From contig PJAB01002038.1 of NCBI GenBank assembly GCA_002887195.1, positions 1 through 10,837 on the forward strand: 10,837 bases of DNA, given 5' to 3'. The translations under genes and the position numbers were made by a program. This DNA comes from Chrysochromulina parva (Eukaryota; Haptophyta; Prymnesiales; Chrysochromulinaceae). Under the pieces are notes generated by a model, which saw only the letters and a list, made by a program, of their open reading frames with translations, made no database searches and was not told the origin of the DNA. The number at the start of each line of letters is the position of its first letter. The first letter of the stretch is position 1. Below, one piece after another: positions 1 through 4,929 of the stretch.

Positions 1-2
1 AG

Positions 3-215
3 TATGAAGACGAAGTGCTGTACGAGCGCCGCGGCACGCCTGTTCTGCGCAGCGCGCGCCCCGAGCTCGTCGTGCCCACACCCTGGACGAGTCGGCTTTG
101 GACTGAAGTCCCAGATTCGAATTTATGGCCTCGAGCATGCTCTGCGACGGGGTTGCGCGCCTCGATGATGGCAGAGCCGCGTCCCCCGTTTTCCGGCCGC
201 TGTCTTGGGTGGTAA
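3..215 (+). CDS. Possible 3' end of an upstream gene (partial, hypothetical)
   Basis: This frame is open from the left edge of the window to a TAA at 213-215, about 70 codons. The first 30 or so codons favour G or C at the third position, as the clear genes here do, and encode a charged stretch beginning YEDEVLYERRGTPVLRSARP. Later residues are less convincing and contain no motif I recognise. If real, it is the C-terminus of a plus-strand gene convergent with the coiled-coil gene ending at 549. A chance open frame in GC-rich DNA is the main alternative. No function can be assigned. Confidence 0.3.
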   Translation, partial: YEDEVLYERRGTPVLRSARPELVVPTPWTSRLWTEVPDSNLWPRACSATGLRASMMAEPRPPFSGRCLGW

Positions 216-548
216 AACGCGCTGCCTCGAGCGCAAGTCAAGTCAAGTCAAGTGAAGTATAGTCTTCTACGCACTACCCGATCGTTTGATGATCCATTTT
301 CGGCGAGCGAATCATCCGCACCACTCGACTTCTGATTTACCAAACAGCTGACTGTGTGCCAGCGGCCGCCTTGGCCAATGCGCCTTTTGGCCTATTTGCG
401 CCCGGCCCCTGCTCCGACTCCCGATCTCCGTGGAGAAGTTCTGTCTGAGATGGCCCCTACTAATTCAAGCTCCGTAAACGGCGCCGCCACGTTTCGAATG
501 CGCCGCCCGCGCGCCGCCTGCAAATACAAGTGCTAATGTCTGAGTTCA
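216..548. other. Convergent intergenic region
   Basis: This stretch of about 330 bp lies between the stop of the possible left-edge gene and the stop of the minus-strand coiled-coil gene. It has a short CAAGT pentamer array at 234-258 and is otherwise unremarkable. A 60-codon plus-strand frame (354-536) has no recognisable features and I do not treat it as a gene. The region should hold 3' untranslated sequence of both neighbours, but I see no canonical AATAAA. Confidence 0.5.
234..258. repeat. CAAGT pentamer array
   Basis: Four perfect CAAGT units (234-253) are followed by one GAAGT (254-258). The same core, read on the other strand as ACTTG, recurs in the array at about 8058-8112 upstream of the RRM gene. 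Confidence 0.85.
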
Positions 549-1448
549 TCACCTCGCCTTGCCGCCAGGCTTGTTGGACTTTCTGGCGGCGCCGCCTTCC
601 CCCTTCATGGGCGTTGCAGCGGGCGCTTTGGCCTTGACGGTGGTCTTCTCAAGCGCGGCTGCCTTGCCGAGCGTCACGCGCTGCTGCTTCTCCGCCAACT
701 CTGCTCGCTCTTCCTCCTTCCGCCGCGCCTCCGCCTCCGCAACCGCCGCCTTGGCGGCCGCGGCCGCCTCCTCGGCCGCGCGCTTCGCCTCCGCTGCGGC
801 CGCTGCCGCTGCCTTGGCCGCCGCCTCCGCCTGACGCCGCCTCTCCCGCTCCAGCTCCTCTTCTATGGCCGCATCCGCCGCTGTAGCCTCTTGAACGAGC
901 TTCGCAGAGATGGAGGCGCGCAGCTCCTCAAGCGCCGCCGCACGCGCCTCCATCTCAGCCCGCTCCGCCGCGCGCATGGCGGCGAGCTCGGCGCGGCGCT
1001 TTGACGCCTCGCGCTTCGCCTCGAGAGTCAGCAGCCGGTTGCCCAGCTGCTCGCTCTTCTTGCTCGCAAGCTGCTCGATGCCCTTGTCGATGTCGTCAGG
1101 CACCATGCCACTGCGGTAGAGCGCTTGGTGGTTGGTGCGCCACTCGATGTGCAGGTCACGCCCGTAGTTGAGCTCCTCGCACCGCTTCCATGGCTCGTCC
1201 GTCGAAGGCACGATGCCACGCAGCCCCCGTGGTCGATTCCGATGGATGGTCGAGTTCCAGCCCGGCCCAATGTCGGACGCCGGCGCTGCAGACGAAGACG
1301 ACTCGCCCTTTCGCTTGCGATGGCGCGTGCTCAAGGGGGTGCGCTTGGATGGCGCGTGGAGCGACGTTCGTTCGATCAGCTCGACCAGCTCGTCGACCTC
1401 CGCGGCCTCGTCGGGACCTCCTGTGGCCACGAGGACGGCCGTCGCCAT
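549..1448 (-). CDS. Alanine-rich coiled-coil protein, unknown function
   Basis: This gene encodes 299 residues. The ATG at 1448 sits in a GCCATGG context, the best start context in the window. Residues 1-60 are variable and include a basic patch (RHRKRKG, about 43-49). Residues 62-120 form the most family-like part, with motifs NRPRGLRGIVPSTDEPWKRCEELNYGRDLHIEWRTNH (split here as NRPRGLRGIVPSTDEP and WKRCEELNYGRDLHIEW). Residues 120-268 are a long Ala/Glu/Arg/Lys helix, almost certainly coiled coil, resembling TolA- or trichohyalin-like low-complexity helices in composition only. The tail (270-299) is strongly basic with Lys, Pro and Gly. There is no signal peptide or membrane segment. The start lies 77 bp downstream of the DnaJ stop on the same strand. 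A cytoskeletal, axonemal or nucleic-acid-associated role is possible but unproven, because such helices match many unrelated proteins. Confidence 0.75.
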   Translation of the reverse strand: MATAVLVATGGPDEAAEVDELVELIERTSLHAPSKRTPLSTRHRKRKGESSSSAAPASDIGPGWNSTIHRNRPRGLRGIVPSTDEPWKRCEELNYGRDLHIEWRTNHQALYRSGMVPDDIDKGIEQLASKKSEQLGNRLLTLEAKREASKRRAELAAMRAAERAEMEARAAALEELRASISAKLVQEATAADAAIEEELERERRRQAEAAAKAAAAAAAEAKRAAEEAAAAAKAAVAEAEARRKEEERAELAEKQQRVTLGKAAALEKTTVKAKAPAATPMKGEGGAARKSNKPGGKAR

Positions 1449-1525
1449 GGCAAAGAGAGCTCGCCTTTTTTGGGGTGAGGCGTCGTTGAGGAAATTGGAC
1501 CGCGACAGCGCGATTGTCTCTAAAT

Positions 1526-2348
1526 CTACCTATGGCTCCTCCCGCCTCCCCTGATGTTACGGCGGTGCCTGCCGGCACTATCGTTGGAGCTCACCGCGGC
1601 GCGGCTCGGCTCTCCCTTGAGAAAGACCTCAACCCAGAGGTCACCGCGCTCGCCGTGGGCACCCGTCGGCAGCCCGAGGCCGGGCAGGCGGCGCATGACG
1701 CTCGGCGCGCCCTCGGCCTCCTCCTCCGCGCTCAAGTGTACCTCGAGCGTGTGACGAGCCCCAGCGAGATCCACCGCTATCACTTGGGCGGTACCCTCGA
1801 TCGCGCGCCGTCGTGAGCAGCTCGCGCGGCACACGAGGTCGTGCTTACCTCGTCGGCCGAGGCGCGGGTGGCGCTTCTCGCGCAGCTCGAAGGCGACCGG
1901 GCGCGGCCCACGCTTCGAGAACGCCACCTTGGTCCCGGCGCGCCAGCCGGGCCTCACGTTAAACTCGAAGACACCGTCCGGCGAAGGCGGGAGTTGCTGT
2001 GCGAGCGTAGCAGCGAACGCGAGCGCAAAGAGGGGCAAGCGCAGCCACCACCGCCGGCCGATGCACAGCGACGGGTAGCGCCACAGCAGCGACGCCGCCA
2101 ACCCGAGTGTGCGTGCCAAGGCTTCCCTCGCCGGACCTACGAATTGGTCTCTCACGGCATCGCGCAGGCGGCTGAGCGGGCCGTCGCGCAGAATGAATGT
2201 GCGATGGCAGCCGTCGTTGAGCTCGGCGAGCGAGCAGTAGAAGACGCGCCGGGCGCGCGGCGGCGGCACGATCGGCCGCTGCGTGCGAAAGTAGAAGTCT
2301 CCCGCTGGCGGCGCGTAGCCAAACGGCGACTGCTGCGGCGCGTAGCCG

Positions 2349-2382
<34 letters not shown>

Positions 2383-2671
2383 CGAAGGCGAACGGATTCG
2401 ACCGCTGCATATCGTACCTGCGCCGCTTGGCAGCGTCGCTCAGCGTCTCGTACGCCGTCTGTATGTCCTTGAACCGCTCGGACGCCTGCTGGATCTTCTT
2501 GGGATCGCGCTGCTTGTCGGGATGATACTCTAGGCACAGCTTGCGGTACGCGGCTTTGATCTCCGACTGCGACGAGCGTGGGCCGACGGCGAGCGTGGCG
2601 TAATGGTTGGCCGAGACGGTTGCCAGCAGCGTTACGCAGTGGACGAAGAGACTGCGGCCGACGCTCATCAT
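1526..2671 (-). CDS. Secretory-pathway DnaJ/HSP40 co-chaperone (type II) with hydrophobic insert in CTD I
   Basis: From the ATG at 2671 this is 381 residues. A J-protein stimulates the ATPase of an Hsp70 and hands it unfolded clients. Residues 1-21 look like a signal peptide ending VSA, and the J-domain follows at once (22-88) with an intact HPD (50-52, YHPDKQ). Next come a Phe/Gly/Gln-rich linker with ten glutamines (98-107), the start of C-terminal domain I (VFYCSLAELNDGC, about 143-155), a roughly 68-residue insertion (165-232) with two hydrophobic stretches (185-199, 207-227), then the resumed CTD I motif FNVRPGWRAGTKVAF and a CTD II-like region (278-356) ending RGDLWVEV. No CxxCxGxG zinc repeats are present, hence type II. 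Location is inferred as ER lumen or membrane; there is no KDEL-type tail. An earlier in-frame ATG at 2773 has a better Kozak context (GCCATGG) and would add 34 basic residues. I prefer 2671 because it places the signal peptide at the N-terminus. Confidence 0.87.
2351..2380 (-). repeat. CAG/CTG triplet run encoding polyglutamine
   Basis: Ten perfect CTG triplets on the plus strand are read as CAG on the minus strand. They encode ten glutamines in the linker after the J-domain. The run is pure and so potentially length-variable. Confidence 0.95.
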
Positions 2672-3326
2672 GCGCACGCGTTGTCTTGAACGTTTCGCGC
2701 GGACGCCAACGAGGTCACCCGGCTCGGTCCCCGCTCGGGTGAAAGCCGCATGAGGAGGTTGAGGACAGTCCATGGCTTAAGTACAAAGACACGCGGCCCC
2801 ACAGAGACTGGCTCTCCGCACGACCACATTCTGCCTTTAATGCCTTCTGGCTACTTCTCGTCTGCACGTGTGTACGGTGTACATTGTACGTGTTCCGTTC
2901 CCCTTCCGAGAGTGGCTCCATCTTTCAACACGCCTCTCACGCGCCTCAAACTTGCTTCAAGGCCACCCGCAATGGAGGCCGCTCCTCCTCCTCGAGCGAC
3001 AATCGGTCGACCTTGCTCCGTCGCTGGCGCACCTGCCGTCATCAGACGTCATCAGAGGTCATCAGAGGTCATCAGAGGTCATCAGAGGTCGACCTTGCTC
3101 CGTCGCTGGCGCACCTTGACGCGTGGCGGGAGCTCGCGCGACTTGGGCACGTGGGCCCAGGTGCGCACGTCCCACGCACCTGATGAGGGGAGCCATTGGG
3201 GCGATGAGGGTCGTCGTAATCAAGCGCACTCAAGGAGACGAGTTCGCACGTGCCCGTGCACCCCAGAGCTCCATCCAGTAGTTGATGAGCTCCTTAATCA
3301 GATGCTAATCAGAAGCTAATCAGAAG
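2672..3326. other. Intergenic region upstream of the DnaJ gene
   Basis: About 655 bp separate the DnaJ start from the stop of the proline-rich gene, both on the minus strand. It must hold the DnaJ promoter and 5' leader and the 3' end of the upstream gene. If the DnaJ start is 2773, the first 100 bp are coding. I see no convincing TATA box. The right half carries two array structures (3005-3116 and 3257-3373). Several overlapping short ORFs across 2750-3319 are low-complexity readings of these repeats and are not supported as genes. Confidence 0.6.
3005..3116. repeat. 30-bp direct repeat flanking a 10-bp tandem array
   Basis: A 30-bp sequence at 3005-3034 recurs exactly at 3087-3116, an offset of 82 bp. 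Between them are five 10-bp units (3041-3090): one ATCAGACGTC, then four perfect ATCAGAGGTC. The last four bases of the final unit (GGTC, 3087-3090) are also the first four of the second flank. It lies in intergenic DNA upstream of the DnaJ gene. Units are contiguous without spacers, so it is not a CRISPR array. Confidence 0.95.
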
Positions 3327-3373
3327 TTAATCAGATGCACCCCAGAGCTCCATCCAGTAGATGATGAGCTCCT
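3257..3373. repeat. 38-bp direct repeat flanking an 11-bp tandem array, at a gene's 3' end
   Basis: The 38 bp at 3257-3294 recur at 3336-3373 with one mismatch, an offset of 79 bp. Between them lie four 11-bp units (3295-3338) of the form TAATCAGAWGY. The last three bases of the array (TGC) overlap the start of the second flank. The 3336-3373 copy is the last coding segment of the proline-rich gene, and its stop codon (3327-3329) lies inside the array. Confidence 0.95.
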
Positions 3374-3760
3374 CCACGTCGACGACGGGCCGGCTGTCCA
3401 CCCGAGGGTCGATGTCGGACAGCGCCACCGCCGCATCCAGCAGCAGCTCGGTCGCCGGCCCGGTCTGGTCCACTCCAATTGACGAACCCCCAAACATACG
3501 CCGGCGCGCGTAGCATGCAATGACCTTGGGCACATCACTCAGCGGGAGCATCAGGCGAGGCGGCAGCGGCGGCGGCGGCTTCCGACGCTTCGTGCGTGCC
3601 GGCTTCGTCAACGGCTTCGTCATCCGATGCTTGACGAAGCCGTCATCCGCTTCCGACGCTTCGTCATCCGATCGGTCGCCCGGTGCTCGGTCGCCCGGTG
3701 CACCGCCGCGCCGCCCCCTCGCGCCACCGCCCGCGACGGCGCCGCTTCCCGCGTGGCCGT

Positions 3761-3798
<38 letters not shown>

Positions 3799-4631
3799 GC
3801 GGCTCCGACCTGATCCCACCCTGGAGGGTACAAGCGCTCGCGCAGCGGCAGCAGCCAATCGAGAAACAGCCAGATGGGCGTCAACGTCGAGGCGCGCCCA
3901 ATATCGCATCGCACCGCCGCCGCCGCCGATGCCCGCGGCGCCCTATCGGGCGCCAGCCAGTGAGGCGTGGGTGCCCACCCGAGCAGCCGCTGCACGAGAA
4001 GGACGGCCGGATGCGCGACGCACTGCTCGAGCGCCGCGCGCAGCCCCTCGAGCGACTGCGGCCGAATCTTGACCCGCTCGTCCGGCACCACCACCACCAA
4101 CGGATCCACGTATGCTCGCGCGAGGCTCATCAGGTCGGGTGCGCTGCTGGCGACGGGTGGGAGGCGCGCGGCCTCCCGGCACTTGGCCTCAAGCCGGGCG
4201 CGCTCCTCGGCGGCCACCTTTTGGTACAGCAGCTCGTGGCACGTTCGCACCGCCTCCGCATGCGGCAGCGGTGGGGGCGGGAGCGGAGGCGGAGGCGGCC
4301 GCGTGCGCGTCGTCGGCTCGGCCGCCTCGTCCTCATGGCTGCCAAACTTGAGCTTACGGTGCCGCTTGGGTGGCGGCGCAGGCGGCGCGGGCGGTGCGTC
4401 GGAACCCGGGCTGAGGTCCTGAGCGAACAGGTGCTCGGGCTCGTCGCGGAAGCATGGCCTTACGGGCGAAGCTCCCTCGTCCTTCGGCTTCACGAGGGAG
4501 CGTGCCACGCGCACGACTTCTTCTCCAGGGTTCCATCGCTCGGCTGCAAATTTGAGGAGCTCCTGCACTGCGGGCAGGGGCAGATCGCCGGGCAGGGGCA
4601 GCTCCACCTCCTCCTCCGTCGTCGCCGGCAT
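3327..4631 (-). CDS. Proline-rich, basic, probably nuclear protein of unknown family
   Basis: From the ATG at 4631 this is 434 residues. I recognise no family. The N-terminus is acidic then amphipathic (MPATTEEEVELPLPGDLPLPAVQELLKF is its opening, given here only as MPATTEEEVELP and AVQELLKFAAERW). Visible features are a basic NLS-like KRHRKLKF with surrounding prolines, an FH1-like polyproline tract (RPPPPPLPPPPLP), a central helical region with Leu/Val (VDPLVVVVPDERVKIRP), a 12-serine run, an acidic SDDEASEADD segment, a second basic cluster (KPARTKRRKPPPP), and a hydrophobic C-terminal block ending in EELIIYWMELWGASD. The polyproline could bind profilin, SH3 or WW partners; nuclear localisation is inferred from the basic clusters. 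In-frame ATGs at 4865 and 4862 would add about 78 residues and take in a 28-bp palindrome. I chose 4631 because third-position GC bias weakens upstream, though its context is poor. The C-terminus is altered by a local duplication. Confidence 0.65.
3611..3643. repeat. 12-bp perfect inverted repeat (hairpin) inside coding sequence
   Basis: ACGGCTTCGTCA (3611-3622) and its exact reverse complement (3632-3643) are separated by 9 bp. It lies in the proline-rich gene where the protein reads DDGFVKHRMTKPL. Related GGCTTCGTCA/GCTTCGTCATCC copies nearby (3601-3670) suggest local duplication and inversion; no function is evident. Confidence 0.8.
3762..3797 (-). repeat. AGC/GCT triplet run encoding polyserine
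   Basis: Twelve perfect GCT triplets on the plus strand read as AGC on the minus strand, giving twelve serines. It is the same triplet class as the 2351-2380 run but in a different reading phase. Confidence 0.95.
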
Positions 4632-4702
4632 CGAACCGACCCTACGCCGGCTCGGGCGAGGAAGCTGCTGCTGATGAGCTGATGGACGAGGGAGTGCGAA
4701 GA

Positions 4703-4730
4703 GTTGCGAAGACTCCGGAGTCTTCGCAAC
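4703..4730. repeat. Perfect 28-bp palindrome
   Basis: The 14-bp half GTTGCGAAGACTCC is followed immediately by its exact reverse complement with no spacer; symmetry stops at 4702/4731. It lies 72 bp upstream of the chosen start of the proline-rich gene, so it could be an operator-like dimer binding site or a cruciform. If translation starts at 4865 it would be coding instead (KTPESSQ). The left arm is preceded by a partial direct copy (GCGAAGA at 4697-4703). Confidence 0.9.
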
Positions 4731-4929
4731 AGAGGATGGCGAGGCGGACGGCGAAAGCCGGGGCAGCTTGCCCGCTGCTGCAGGGGGCTCCCGTCGCCAC
4801 AGCGGCTCGTCCGAGAGCCACAGCTCTCGCGTGTGCAAGTGGACTGGTGGCAATCGTTGCATCATTCGCCCATCCACACACACTCTCGGCGACGAAACGG
4901 CGCGAGTGTGAATGTGAATGTTCACAGCA

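Noticed and set aside
107..135. tRNA-like T-loop (TTCGAAT at 116-122)
   Set aside because: The five bases on each side do not pair to form a T-stem on either strand, and no anticodon or acceptor arm is found around it.
1841..2533. Plus-strand ORF (230 aa) opposite the DnaJ gene
   Set aside because: The minus strand carries a clear J-domain and CTD motifs; this frame gives only Arg/Leu-rich low complexity.
3041..3090. CRISPR-like array
   Set aside because: The 10-bp units are contiguous with no spacers, and the setting is eukaryotic.
3627..4682. Long plus-strand ORF (351 aa) opposite the proline-rich gene
   Set aside because: It mirrors the minus-strand coding sequence, is extremely Arg-rich with poly-Ala from the triplet run, and has no domain; a typical antisense shadow in GC-rich DNA.
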